A DNA stretch of 35,657 nucleotides from Anaerotignum sp. Lineage in GTDB: Bacteria > Bacillota > Clostridia > Lachnospirales > Anaerotignaceae. Numbering within the stretch: the first letter of the stretch is position 1; the number at the start of each line of letters is the position of its first letter. The translations under genes were made by a program, and so were the position numbers. The notes beneath the pieces are model-generated. The model made no database searches, was not told the DNA's origin, and was given only the letters and a program-made list of their open reading frames with translations. This document shows, piece by piece, positions 17,213-25,374 of the stretch. The stretch lies in contig JAFWWO010000045.1 of the NCBI GenBank assembly GCA_017523325.1, positions 1 through 35,657 on the forward strand, given 5' to 3'.

Positions 17213-17356
17213 TCACAAGGGGCATTGTCTATCGGCTATTCTTTGCTGTTCTTCTCTTCCCTTTTTCTCTTGCTTTTTTCTCTTTCTTTTTCCCCAGAAG
17301 ATTTCTGCGAGGGTTGTGAGGATTTCCCCTGCAATTTCTATGAGTACCTCTATCAT
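17213..17356 (-). CDS. Small basic protein (47 residues), probable new small gene after rluB
   Basis: The ATG at 17356 lies 12 bases after the rluB stop codon, and those bases, read with the end of the stop codon, form AAGGAGGGCAGGGT, a strong ribosome binding site with good spacing. The product starts MIEVLIEIAGEILTTLAEIF, an amphipathic to hydrophobic helix of about 20 residues. It then turns abruptly basic (WGKRKRKKQEKKGR) and ends EEQQRIADRQCPL. That shape suggests a small membrane-bound or nucleic-acid-bound peptide. I recognise no family. The context (last gene of the scp–dacF–rluB operon) argues for real translation, but a chance ORF remains possible. Confidence 0.5.
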   Translation of the reverse strand: MIEVLIEIAGEILTTLAEIFWGKRKRKKQEKKGREEQQRIADRQCPL

Positions 17357-17368
17357 ACCCTGCCCTCC

Positions 17369-18085
17369 TTACAGGCTTTTTAGGTATTTGACCTCTTTCT
17401 CCGTCAAATGGCGAAACTTACCCTTGGGCAAATCCCCCAGCTTCAAATCTCCTGTTGCCACCCGTTTGAGCTGTGCCACCGGGTGTTTGATAGCTTCGCA
17501 CATTTTCCGCACCTGCCGATTTCTACCCTCATGAATGATAATCTCTACGGTACAAATACGCTCCCCCTTCTCCAAAATCTGTATTTTGGCAGGCTTTGTC
17601 CGTTTACCGTCCACAAAAACACCCCTGCGAAATTTCTGCAAATCCATTTCCGTAGGCGTGCCGTAAATACGGGCGATATAGGTCTTATCCACATCATGCT
17701 TAGGGTGAGTCAGCTTATAGGTCAAATCCCCGTCATTGGTCAAAAGCAGCAAACCGGAGGTATCATAATCCAGCCTGCCCACGGGGAAGATGCGCTCCTC
17801 CACGCCTTTTATCAAATCCAGCACCGCCGGTCTGCCGAATTGTTCTTTCGCCGTTGTCACATAGCCCTCCGGCTTATGGAGCATGATATAAATATGTTTC
17901 GTTTCTTTAGTGCTGATTTTTTTGCCCAGATAGGTGATCTCGTCCTTTCGAGGGTCAATTTTCGTCCCCAACTCCGTAACGGTTTTCCCATTTACCTTTA
18001 TTTTCCCCGCCACAATCAATTCTTCCGCTTTTCTGCGGGAGGCAACACCTGCCTCGGCTAAAAATTTCTGTAATCGTTCTTCCAT
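17369..18085 (-). CDS. rluB: Ribosomal large-subunit pseudouridine synthase (RluB family)
   Basis: 238 residues. An N-terminal S4 RNA-binding domain (about 2–60, RLQKFLAEAGVASRRKAEEL) is followed by the RsuA/RluB catalytic domain. The catalytic Asp lies in FPVGRLDYDTSGLLLLTNDG. It converts one uridine of 23S rRNA to pseudouridine. GRNRQVRKMCEAIKHPV near the end is the usual RNA-contact motif of this subfamily. The family member (RluB versus RluE/RsuA) is given by best resemblance. It follows the D-Ala-D-Ala carboxypeptidase gene by 81 bases, probably in the scpA operon. Confidence 0.92.
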   Translation of the reverse strand: MEERLQKFLAEAGVASRRKAEELIVAGKIKVNGKTVTELGTKIDPRKDEITYLGKKISTKETKHIYIMLHKPEGYVTTAKEQFGRPAVLDLIKGVEERIFPVGRLDYDTSGLLLLTNDGDLTYKLTHPKHDVDKTYIARIYGTPTEMDLQKFRRGVFVDGKRTKPAKIQILEKGERICTVEIIIHEGRNRQVRKMCEAIKHPVAQLKRVATGDLKLGDLPKGKFRHLTEKEVKYLKSL

Positions 18086-18166
18086 GTGCTTCTCCGTTTC
18101 TTTTGTATTTTTCCATTACGCATAGTATATCCAATTCCCGACAAAAAGTCAAAATCCACCTTGGCT

Positions 18167-19339
18167 TCACCTGACAGGAAACCGCCGCCATGTCAGCCAG
18201 CCTGCAGCCAGCCGTTCCAGTCGCTGACCTAATGTAAATGTGGGTACGTCCTCCTTCGCCAAAAGAGGAATTTCCGTCAGAGTATCCTCTCCCAGCATCA
18301 ACTTCGCACTGCCCAGTCTTTCTCCCACTTTTACGGGGGCTTCCATTTCCTCAGGCAAAACTGCTTCCAGACGCAGGCTTTCTTTCTCCTCCTCTGAAAA
18401 CAGCCCTTCATAGCCCGCTGCCAAAACCGTTCCTACACTTTCCATAGGCGAATCCAGAACTTTCACTTCACCGAAATCCGTACCCTTTTCCACCGCCCGA
18501 TAGGGGCGATAAGTGGCAAAGCCATAGGTCATAATCGCCTTGGTATCCGTCCATTTTTTCTCTTTTCCGCTGCTGCCCCAGCCACTGCCCAGAACCGTGG
18601 ATACCAACCGCACGCCGTCCCGTTCTGCCGCTCCCACAAAGCAATGGCCTGCCTTATTGGTATATCCCGTTTTCACGCCCATGGCCCCTTGGAACTCTTT
18701 CAAAAATCGGTCGGCATTGGTAACATGGCACTGCCGTTTCCCCGAAATATCAGAGCAGGTCATCTCCCCTTGGGCGATAATTTTGCAAAATTCCTCGTTT
18801 TCCAAAGCATAAGCGGCAATCAAAGCCATATCGTAGGCAGTGGAATGATGCTGTTCCATAGAAAGATGACTGTCCAGTCCGTTGGGGGAACCAAAGACCG
18901 TATCCTTGGCACCGATTTGAGCCGCTTTCGCCGTCATTTCTCCGCAGAAGGCCTCTACACTGCCACAAACGTGTTCTGCCAATGCCACTGCCGCATCGTT
19001 ATAGGAACGAAGCATCATAGCGGAAAGCAGATCGCCCAATTTCCATTGCTCCCCTTCCCGCAGCTCCATATGTACCTCCGGCTGATGGGCAGCATTTTTA
19101 CTGACCGTCACCGTATCTGTCAAATCCGCCTGTTCCAGCACCAATATGGCCGTCATGATTTTCGTGGTGCTTGCCATCGCCATAGGTGTTTCTCCGTTTT
19201 TCTCCCATAAAAGCCTTCCCGTTTTCCCGTCTATCAGCGCCGCTCCCCGGGCAGCAACCGTCGGTACATCGCCATAGACGCAAACAGTCATGCTGCACAA
19301 TAAAAAAAGCAGGAGAAAAAAGGTTCCTGCACGCTTCAT
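18167..19339 (-). CDS. D-alanyl-D-alanine carboxypeptidase (DacF/DacB-like, peptidase S11)
   Basis: 390 residues from the chosen start. A signal peptide (about 1–23) is followed by the complete penicillin-binding motifs: Ser57-x-x-Lys60 in MASTTKIM, Ser112-Tyr-Asn114 in RSYNDAA, and KTG at 223–225. It trims the terminal D-Ala from peptidoglycan stem peptides outside the membrane. In Bacillota with scpA/scpB next to it, the DacF branch, often linked to sporulation, is likely. The AGGAGGAGGG directly abuts an ATG at 19345 but lies 6 bases from the ATG at 19339, so the latter is preferred. The C-terminus (LERLAAGWLTWRR) looks like the usual membrane-binding amphipathic helix. Confidence 0.92.
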   Translation of the reverse strand: MKRAGTFFLLLFLLCSMTVCVYGDVPTVAARGAALIDGKTGRLLWEKNGETPMAMASTTKIMTAILVLEQADLTDTVTVSKNAAHQPEVHMELREGEQWKLGDLLSAMMLRSYNDAAVALAEHVCGSVEAFCGEMTAKAAQIGAKDTVFGSPNGLDSHLSMEQHHSTAYDMALIAAYALENEEFCKIIAQGEMTCSDISGKRQCHVTNADRFLKEFQGAMGVKTGYTNKAGHCFVGAAERDGVRLVSTVLGSGWGSSGKEKKWTDTKAIMTYGFATYRPYRAVEKGTDFGEVKVLDSPMESVGTVLAAGYEGLFSEEEKESLRLEAVLPEEMEAPVKVGERLGSAKLMLGEDTLTEIPLLAKEDVPTFTLGQRLERLAAGWLTWRRFPVR

Positions 19340-19403
19340 ACGCATCCCTCCTCCTGCTATCTTTATTCGGTTTTTTTCTATTTCATGAACAAAGGCTGTT
19401 TTC

Positions 19404-19949
19404 TTATGTCGTCAAAGGCTCTTGAGGCTCGTCCGCCTGTTCTGTTTCCAAGGGCGGCAATTCCTCAATGCTTTTGAAACCAAAATATCGTAAAAATTCA
19501 TTACTCGTTCCAAATAAAATGGGGCGTCCCGGTGTATCCAACCGCCCCACCTCGCAAATTAGCCGTTTTTCCACTAATTTGGCGATGGCATGATCGGAGC
19601 TGACCCCGCGAATTCCCTCTACCTGGGCTCTGGTGATAGGTTGTTTATACGCCACGATTGCCAATGTTTCCAGCAAGGATTGCGTCAATCCTTGCCGCTG
19701 AGGGCTCTGATACATATTCCGTATGTATTCAAAGCATTCCGCCGCCGTACACATCTGATAGGAGCCGTCAATCTCCACAATACGGAGTCCACGATTTTCC
19801 TGCTCATATTTATCCGCCAGCGAAAGCACAATAGCCTTTGCCGTCGCCTTATCCAATTCAATGGTCTGCGCAATAGATGTCAGCGGCACTGCGTCCCCTG
19901 CAATAAACAGCAGAGATTCTACTACTGCCTCCAATTCCGATAATCTCAT
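19404..19949 (-). CDS. scpB: Segregation and condensation protein B
   Basis: 181 residues, two winged-helix domains as in the family. Conserved features include VVESLLFIAGDAVPL at the N-terminus and QSLLETLAIVAYKQPITRAQVEGIRGV in the middle, then GRLDTPGRPILFGTS. It joins ScpA and the SMC ATPase in the condensin complex that compacts and separates the chromosome. The ATG overlaps the scpA stop (ATGA), so the two are translationally coupled and made in fixed proportion. Confidence 0.96.
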   Translation of the reverse strand: MRLSELEAVVESLLFIAGDAVPLTSIAQTIELDKATAKAIVLSLADKYEQENRGLRIVEIDGSYQMCTAAECFEYIRNMYQSPQRQGLTQSLLETLAIVAYKQPITRAQVEGIRGVSSDHAIAKLVEKRLICEVGRLDTPGRPILFGTSNEFLRYFGFKSIEELPPLETEQADEPQEPLTT

Positions 19950-20713
19950 TTTGTTTCCCCTTCACTATATCTGCGTATCATAATTTCCCCAAAGGTTTTC
20001 GTCTGCGTAATCTGCACTTCTTTTTGCTTAATCAGCTCCAGCAGGGCAAGAAATGTCACGACTTTTTCCATTTTTCCCGCATTTTTTCGGAAAATGGTAT
20101 GAAAGGCCGTTGCCGTATGGGGGTGTAAAATCAGCAAATCCCGAATATACTCCATTTTTTCGCCAATCGTAAACGTATCCCTTCGGACGGAGCGGAAGGT
20201 GCTACGTACTTTATCCACCGCAGTTTCCCGTTTTTCCATCACCTGTCGGAAAGCACGGTATAAATCGTCCATAGAAACGCCCTGCAAAATATCCTCCAGC
20301 TCTTGCGGGGGCTGTTCCTTCAACTGTTTGACGGACGCATCGGCTTCCTTAAAAAAAACCAGAGCCGCTTCCTCTTCCTTGATCTTCAAGGTATCGGTCA
20401 CGTCCTTGATTTGCTTGTATTCCAACAAACGCTGTACCAGTTCTTCCCTGGGGTCAGGACCAGCTTCCTCCTCCGTTTTGGGCGAAGGCAATAATAATTT
20501 ACTCTTGATTTCCAACAACGTAGCCGCCATGAGTAAAAATTCACTCATGCCGTCCATATCCCGATCCTCCGCCGCCTCCAGATAGGCCAAATATTGATCC
20601 GTCAATGCGGCAATGGGAATATCATAAATATCGATTTCGTTTTTTTCAATCAGGTGATACAGCAAATCCAACGGGCCTTCAAAGGCATCTAATCTGATAT
20701 TGATCGTTTCCAC
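19946..20713 (-). CDS. scpA: Segregation and condensation protein A
   Basis: 255 residues. The N-terminus has the kleisin signature FEGPLDLLYHLIEKNEIDIYDIPI. The middle is a charged helical region (DPREELVQRLLEYKQIKD), and the C-terminal winged helix carries LALLELIKQKEV. It bridges the heads of the SMC dimer and binds ScpB. The start is GTG at 20713 with AAGGGA upstream. It follows the M50-like gene by 18 bases and overlaps scpB by 4. Confidence 0.96.
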   Translation of the reverse strand: METINIRLDAFEGPLDLLYHLIEKNEIDIYDIPIAALTDQYLAYLEAAEDRDMDGMSEFLLMAATLLEIKSKLLLPSPKTEEEAGPDPREELVQRLLEYKQIKDVTDTLKIKEEEAALVFFKEADASVKQLKEQPPQELEDILQGVSMDDLYRAFRQVMEKRETAVDKVRSTFRSVRRDTFTIGEKMEYIRDLLILHPHTATAFHTIFRKNAGKMEKVVTFLALLELIKQKEVQITQTKTFGEIMIRRYSEGETK

Positions 20714-20731
20714 AAAAATCCCTTGCCTTTC

Positions 20732-21349
20732 TCAGTGCACGCCAAATAATCCGCCGAACAATGCAATCACTCCGGCAGTGATCATATTCATAAATCCTGT
20801 AATCTGCCCCAAAAACAGCAATATCAGGAAAATCATCTGTATCAGCTTTTCATGCTGCATATACTTAAAATATTGATTGGCGGGCATCAGCACGCTCAAT
20901 ACCTTGACGCAATCCATAGGTACCACAGGCAATACATTATACACCGCAATGCCAACATTATAATAGCATAAATAATGAAAAAGCTGTGTGACATAAGCAT
21001 TGCCTGACAAGGCATGAGAAACACCCAGGAAAATAATCCCCAGCACCAGATTGACCACCGATGGCAATATAGCCGTCAGAAGGGTATCTCTTTTTCTGTT
21101 TTTATAATATAGCCCGCTGGTTTCCACCGGCTTGCCCCAGCCGAAACCTCCGGTATATAGCATCAACAAAAACCCAATCGGTTCAAAGTGTTTGATGGGA
21201 TTGAGCGTCAGCTTTCCTTGGCTTTTGGGATAGGTGTCCCCAAGGGCAGCGGACACAGCCGCTCTGGTAAACTCATGGACCGTCGTGGCCACAATGATAC
21301 CCGGAAGGCCCAACAGCACCATCCATAAATGATTCATAGAATATTCCAT
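20732..21349 (-). CDS. M50 (site-2 protease)-like membrane protein with a degenerate active site
   Basis: 205 residues with about five membrane segments. The overall pattern is that of bacterial M50 proteins often found beside scpA/scpB: GLPGIIVATTVHEF, then KLTLNPIKHFEPIGFLLML and GWGKPV. The zinc motif HExxH reads H25-E-F-T-R29, so the second His ligand is Arg. The other motif, usually NxxPxxPxDG, reads NVLPVVPMDC, so Asp146 is kept and Gly is Cys. The protein may therefore be catalytically inactive, with a scaffold or binding role. The frame opens earlier (TTG at 21382), but the ATG at 21349 follows AGAAAGGA at 10 bases. It is the first gene of the scp operon. Confidence 0.85.
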   Translation of the reverse strand: MEYSMNHLWMVLLGLPGIIVATTVHEFTRAAVSAALGDTYPKSQGKLTLNPIKHFEPIGFLLMLYTGGFGWGKPVETSGLYYKNRKRDTLLTAILPSVVNLVLGIIFLGVSHALSGNAYVTQLFHYLCYYNVGIAVYNVLPVVPMDCVKVLSVLMPANQYFKYMQHEKLIQMIFLILLFLGQITGFMNMITAGVIALFGGLFGVH

Positions 21350-21395
21350 AATATGAAAATCCTTTCTGTTATTCCGTTTCAAAATTTATTTTAGA

Positions 21396-21424
21396 ATTAT
21401 ACCCCATTCCAAGAAAATAGTCAA
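21396..21424 (-). promoter_or_regulatory. Promoter of the M50-like–scpA–scpB–dac–rluB operon
   Basis: TTGACT (complement of 21419–21424), a 17-base spacer and consensus TATAAT (21396–21401). The expected start is near 21389, giving a leader of about 40 bases. Confidence 0.82.
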
Positions 21425-21604
21425 TTTTCTTGTAGGTTATAGGTTCATACCGAATTGTCACGCATCACACATTTTTTCATAAGGTTTCGGAATATACTTT
21501 GAGTTACATGGCTTAAAAAAATATTCTGCCCTTATCATAACACCCTCTCGTTTTTACATTTTTCGGCTATTCCAACCACAATGATTATAACTCATTTTTT
21601 ATCA
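21425..21604. other. Gap with a possible 26-residue ORF
   Basis: Between the scp operon promoter and the next terminator the DNA is AT-rich. The only candidate gene is on the minus strand: ATG at 21538 to TGA at 21458, encoding MIRAEYFFKPCNSKYIPKPY plus six residues. A purine-rich GAGAGGGTG lies too close to the ATG, and a TATAAT without a clear -35 lies further up. The evidence is too thin to call it a gene. Confidence 0.2.
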
Positions 21605-21651
21605 CAAAAAGTGCAGTCAATAGGAATCTTCCCTATCTGCTGCACTTTTTA
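21605..21651 (-). terminator. Terminator after the PLP lyase gene
   Basis: An 11-bp stem (21606–21616 with 21640–21650, arm AAAAAGTGCAG) with a second inner pairing (ATAGGGAA/TTCCTAT). The outer arm gives a T-run on both strands, so it can stop transcription in either direction. Confidence 0.85.
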
Positions 21652-21689
21652 AACGAAATCACCGGCTTAGAACACTACAAAACTGTTTT

Positions 21690-22970
21690 TTATGCTTGCA
21701 AATCCACTAATCCTGCTTCCCAAAGCTTTTGCAGGGACATCAATATCCCCAGCTTTGCATGGTACCAAGTCAGGCCACCTTGGAAATAGACAGAATAGGG
21801 CTCTCTGATGGGGCCATCGGCACTTAATTCAATGGAAGAGCCTTGTATAAATGCACCTGCCGCCATAATGACATCACAATGATATCCGGGCATGGCATAA
21901 GGCACCGGCGTAACATAGCTATCTACCGGCGCCGCCGCCTGAATCCCTTGGCAAAAGGCTTCCATCGCCGCCGCAGAGCCCAATTCCACAGCCTGAATGA
22001 TATCATGACGCGGCTCCGTGGCATTGGGAATGACAGGAAAGCCCAGCTTTTCATAAATATTTGCAGCAAAAATCGCTCCCTTCAGTGCCCCTGCTGTTAC
22101 CGTAGGGGAAAGGAAAAAGCCTTGATATAACGCCCGATTCAAATCCAGACTGGCCCCTACCTCCTGCCCCAGACCGGGTGCGCTCAGCCGATAGGCACAG
22201 CGGTCGATACACTCCTGCTTGCCGCAAATATAACCACCGATAGGCGCCAAACCGCCACCCGGATTTTTGATGAGAGAGCCTACAATCATATCCGCCCCTA
22301 CATCAGAAGGCTCTATGGTATCCACAAATTCGCCATAGCAGTTATCCACCATGCAAATGACATCGGGCTTTATGCTTTTCACAAATCGTATCAGCTCGCC
22401 AATCTGCTCCACTGAGAATGTGGGGCGCATCTGATAGCCCTTAGAACGCTGTATGGTAATAAGCTTTGTTTTTGCATGAATGGCTTTTTTGATATTCTCA
22501 TAATCAAAGGAGCCGTCCTCCAGCAATTCCACCTGCCGATAGGTTACGCCGTATTCCGCCAAAGAGCAAGGCGACGGTATGGTACCGATGACTTTTTCCA
22601 GCGTATCGTAGGTTTTGCCCACGGGAGAAAGCAATTCTTCTCCCGGCAAAAGATTGGCAGATAAAGCAATGGCCAAGGCATGGGTGCCGCAGGTGATTTG
22701 CGGACGTACCAACGCCGCTTCCGTATGAAAGCAAGCGGCATATACCCGCTCCAATGTATCCCGCCCCGCATCGTTATAGCCGTAACCTGTGGAGCCGGCA
22801 AAGCAAGTGGCATCTACCCGTTCCTTCTGCATCGCCTGTATCACCTTCAGCTGATTATACTCCGCCACTGCATCAATTTTTTCAAACCGTTCCTTTAAGC
22901 CCTTCAGCACATTTTCGCCAAAAGCCTCGACCTCCGGGGATATCCCCAACATTCCGTAAATATATTCCAT
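21690..22970 (-). CDS. PLP-dependent methionine gamma-lyase / aluminium resistance family protein
   Basis: 426 residues, matching the family often labelled aluminium resistance protein or methionine gamma-lyase family protein (a Cys/Met-metabolism fold type I enzyme). The PLP lysine is most likely Lys235 in GSLIKNPGGGLAPIGGYICGK. The preceding VDNCYGEF supplies the Asp that binds the pyridine nitrogen, and YGYNDAGRDTLERVYA near the N-terminus is typical. Its reaction has not been well defined; a C–S lyase is expected. The ATG follows GAGGAGAAAG. It lies 18 bases after topB and probably shares its transcript. Confidence 0.88.
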   Translation of the reverse strand: MEYIYGMLGISPEVEAFGENVLKGLKERFEKIDAVAEYNQLKVIQAMQKERVDATCFAGSTGYGYNDAGRDTLERVYAACFHTEAALVRPQITCGTHALAIALSANLLPGEELLSPVGKTYDTLEKVIGTIPSPCSLAEYGVTYRQVELLEDGSFDYENIKKAIHAKTKLITIQRSKGYQMRPTFSVEQIGELIRFVKSIKPDVICMVDNCYGEFVDTIEPSDVGADMIVGSLIKNPGGGLAPIGGYICGKQECIDRCAYRLSAPGLGQEVGASLDLNRALYQGFFLSPTVTAGALKGAIFAANIYEKLGFPVIPNATEPRHDIIQAVELGSAAAMEAFCQGIQAAAPVDSYVTPVPYAMPGYHCDVIMAAGAFIQGSSIELSADGPIREPYSVYFQGGLTWYHAKLGILMSLQKLWEAGLVDLQA

Positions 22971-22988
22971 GTCTTTCTCCTCTTATCT

Positions 22989-25145
22989 TTATGATTGTGC
23001 TTCTTCTCTGGTAAAATCCAGCACCTCTATCAAGCCGCCTTTTTCCGGCTTAAATGTCAATATTGCCGTACCTCTTTCGCCCGTCTGGGGCAAAAACATA
23101 GGCAAGCGGTCTGTTTTTCCTTCCTTCAACAGCTTCTTTACCAAACCACCGTCCAACTGAATCCCATAAGTCGACAGGCTTTCCTTCCACATACTGAATT
23201 TACAGCCGTTCTTCCAGCCGGCACAGTAAAAAGCTTTCGTGTTCTCCAAAATATCCTTGCCGCAAAGAGGGCATTTGCCGAAGGCATTGGTTTTCCGCTT
23301 TTTCCCCCGTATTTGGTCTTCGGGGAAAACCACATCGGCCCGTCTGCCCGATGCTGCATCATTCACCAAAAACTGCACATACCGCCGTATGCTTCCCATA
23401 AAGCGTTCTTCGCTCATATTTCCTTTGGCAATAGAAGAAAGACCTTTCTCCCACTTCCCGGTGGTTTGAGGGGAGCGCATTTCATCGGGAATGACCTCAA
23501 TGAGCTTTTGTCCTTTTTCCGTCGGCATCAGATTTTTGCCTTTCCTGACGATATAGCCTACCGTCAATAGGCGTTCGATGATAGCGGCTCTTGTAGCAGG
23601 CGTGCCTAAGCCGCTATCCTTCATCTGTTCCTTCAGGGCCTCGTCCTCCACAAAACGCCCTGCATTTTCCATGGCAGAAAGCAGACTGCTCTCTGTATAG
23701 GGGTTCGGCGGCATGGTTTTCTTTTGCAATATCTTTGCTTTAACCAACTTACGCTCCTCTCCCTCTTGTAAAGGCGGCAGTGTTTGCTCCTCCTCTTTTG
23801 CATTTTTCTTTTTCCGGGGCGCCGGCGTCAAAGCCTTTTCCACTGCCCGCCAACCTTCCGCAAGCACCACCGTACCCTTTGAAAGAAAGCGTTCCTTCTC
23901 TGCCTCAGCATAGACCTTGGTCACTTCGTAACGATAATGAGGATAAAACACCGATAAAAACCGTGCCGCTACCAAGGAAAACACCTTCTTCTCATCTTCC
24001 GTCAGGCTTTCCAGCGGCAAACGCCCGTCCGTAGGGATAATGGCATGATGGTCAGTGACTTTTGCGTTATCAATGATGCGTTTGGTAAACGTAAGTCCGT
24101 TTTCTTCCAAAAGTGCTTTGGCAAAGGGGGTATACTCCGACACACCCTCCAGCCTCTTCATTGTATTTTGCACCTTCCCCTTCATATCCTCACTCAAATA
24201 ACGGCTGTCCGTTCTGGGGTATGTAATCATTTTTCTCTTTTCATAGAGTTCTTGGGCAATATCCAGCGTTTTTTTCGCAGAAAAGCCGAATTTCCGGTTA
24301 CAATCCCGCTGCAACTCCGTCAAATCGTAAAGCAGCGGCGGCGGTACTTTCTTTTCTTCCTTTTCCACCTGTTGTATGAGCGCCGTCTTCCCCGTGACCT
24401 TTGCCGCAATTTCTTTCGCAATATCTTCCTTCGGGATACGGGTCTGCTCCTTTTCATCTATCCACATTCCCGTATATCCGCCAAAATCCCCCTGCACCTC
24501 AAAGTATTCCTCCGCCACAAAGGCGTCAATTTCCTTCTGCCGCTGCACAATAAGGGCAAGGGTAGGCGTTTGCACCCGCCCGATGCTCAACAAGACATTA
24601 TATCGCAGGGTATATGCCCTACTGGCATTCATGCCTACCAACCAATCCGCCTCCGAGCGGCATTTGGCGGAACGATAGAGCAAATCATACGCACTGCCGT
24701 CCTTCAAAGAGGCAAAGCCCTCCTTGATGGCCTCCTCCGTCATGCTGGAAATCCAGAGGCGGCGGAAGGTTTTTTTGCATTTGGTAATCTCATAAATATA
24801 GCGGAAAATCAGCTCGCCTTCCCGCCCACTGTCCGTGGCGCAAATGATGCTGTCAATTTCATCGCTTTTCATCCAATGATTCAGAATTTTCAACTGGGAG
24901 CGAGTTTTGGGAATGGCTTTCAGCTTCATTTGTTCAGGAAGGATAGGCAATGCAGAAAAACTCCACTTTTTATACTTTTCATCGTATTCCTGAGGCTCTG
25001 CCAGTGTCACCAAATGCCCCACTGCCCATGAAACCACATATTCCTCGCCCAAAAGACAGCCTTCACCTTTTTGGTTCGCCTTTAATACCTTGGCAATATC
25101 TCTGGCAACGGAAGGTTTCTCCGCAATAACCAATATCTTTCCCAT
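22989..25145 (-). CDS. topB: DNA topoisomerase III
   Basis: 718 residues, a type IA topoisomerase that relaxes and unlinks DNA through a 5'-phosphotyrosine. The TOPRIM domain begins ILVIAEKPSVARDIAKVL, and DSGREGELIFRYIYE follows near residue 103. The catalytic tyrosine is in KKMITYPRTDSRYLSE near residue 310. A four-Cys zinc-finger-like end is present (CPLCGKDI … FYCAGWKNGCKF), as in TopB of Firmicutes. The protein is of normal length. It has its own promoter at 25180–25208, divergent from the pyr operon, and AAGGGAG before the ATG. Confidence 0.96.
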   Translation of the reverse strand: MGKILVIAEKPSVARDIAKVLKANQKGEGCLLGEEYVVSWAVGHLVTLAEPQEYDEKYKKWSFSALPILPEQMKLKAIPKTRSQLKILNHWMKSDEIDSIICATDSGREGELIFRYIYEITKCKKTFRRLWISSMTEEAIKEGFASLKDGSAYDLLYRSAKCRSEADWLVGMNASRAYTLRYNVLLSIGRVQTPTLALIVQRQKEIDAFVAEEYFEVQGDFGGYTGMWIDEKEQTRIPKEDIAKEIAAKVTGKTALIQQVEKEEKKVPPPLLYDLTELQRDCNRKFGFSAKKTLDIAQELYEKRKMITYPRTDSRYLSEDMKGKVQNTMKRLEGVSEYTPFAKALLEENGLTFTKRIIDNAKVTDHHAIIPTDGRLPLESLTEDEKKVFSLVAARFLSVFYPHYRYEVTKVYAEAEKERFLSKGTVVLAEGWRAVEKALTPAPRKKKNAKEEEQTLPPLQEGEERKLVKAKILQKKTMPPNPYTESSLLSAMENAGRFVEDEALKEQMKDSGLGTPATRAAIIERLLTVGYIVRKGKNLMPTEKGQKLIEVIPDEMRSPQTTGKWEKGLSSIAKGNMSEERFMGSIRRYVQFLVNDAASGRRADVVFPEDQIRGKKRKTNAFGKCPLCGKDILENTKAFYCAGWKNGCKFSMWKESLSTYGIQLDGGLVKKLLKEGKTDRLPMFLPQTGERGTAILTFKPEKGGLIEVLDFTREEAQS

Positions 25146-25179
25146 TTGTTTCGCTCCCTTTCCAATCCTCTAAAATGGT

Positions 25180-25208
25180 AGTATATCATTGCAGGAAGGA
25201 AAAATCAA
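25180..25208 (-). promoter_or_regulatory. Promoter of topB
   Basis: TTGATT (complement of 25203–25208), a 17-base spacer and TATACT (25180–25185), with the start about 30 bases before the ATG. Confidence 0.72.
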
Positions 25209-25287
25209 ATCCTTGATTGATACCAAAAGACGGTCACAGCCCTTCGGCAAACTGTCCTGTGCATCCGGCTTTTTCAAAATAAAATCC

Positions 25288-25316
25288 TTGACACATCTGA
25301 CCCATCGTGCTATACT
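25288..25316 (+). promoter_or_regulatory. Promoter of the pyrimidine operon
   Basis: Consensus TTGACA (25288–25293), a 17-base spacer and TATACT (25311–25316). The start is near 25323, leaving a leader of only about 52 bases. That leader shows no PyrR-type anti-antiterminator loop and no terminator, and no pyrR gene is in the window. A second TTGACA overlaps the start site (25318–25323) but lacks a good -10. Confidence 0.85.
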
Positions 25317-25374
25317 GTTGACAATTTGTAGAGAAATATTTTTTACCCCTATTGAACGAAAGGAGCGGAACGCA

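Noticed and set aside
24045-25031. 328-codon plus-strand open frame over topB
   Set aside because: Antisense to conserved topoisomerase motifs; no ribosome binding site.
25189-25374. Longer N-terminus for dihydroorotase starting at 25189
   Set aside because: It would cross the operon promoter and add 62 residues not seen in the family; the TTG at 25375 has a proper ribosome binding site.
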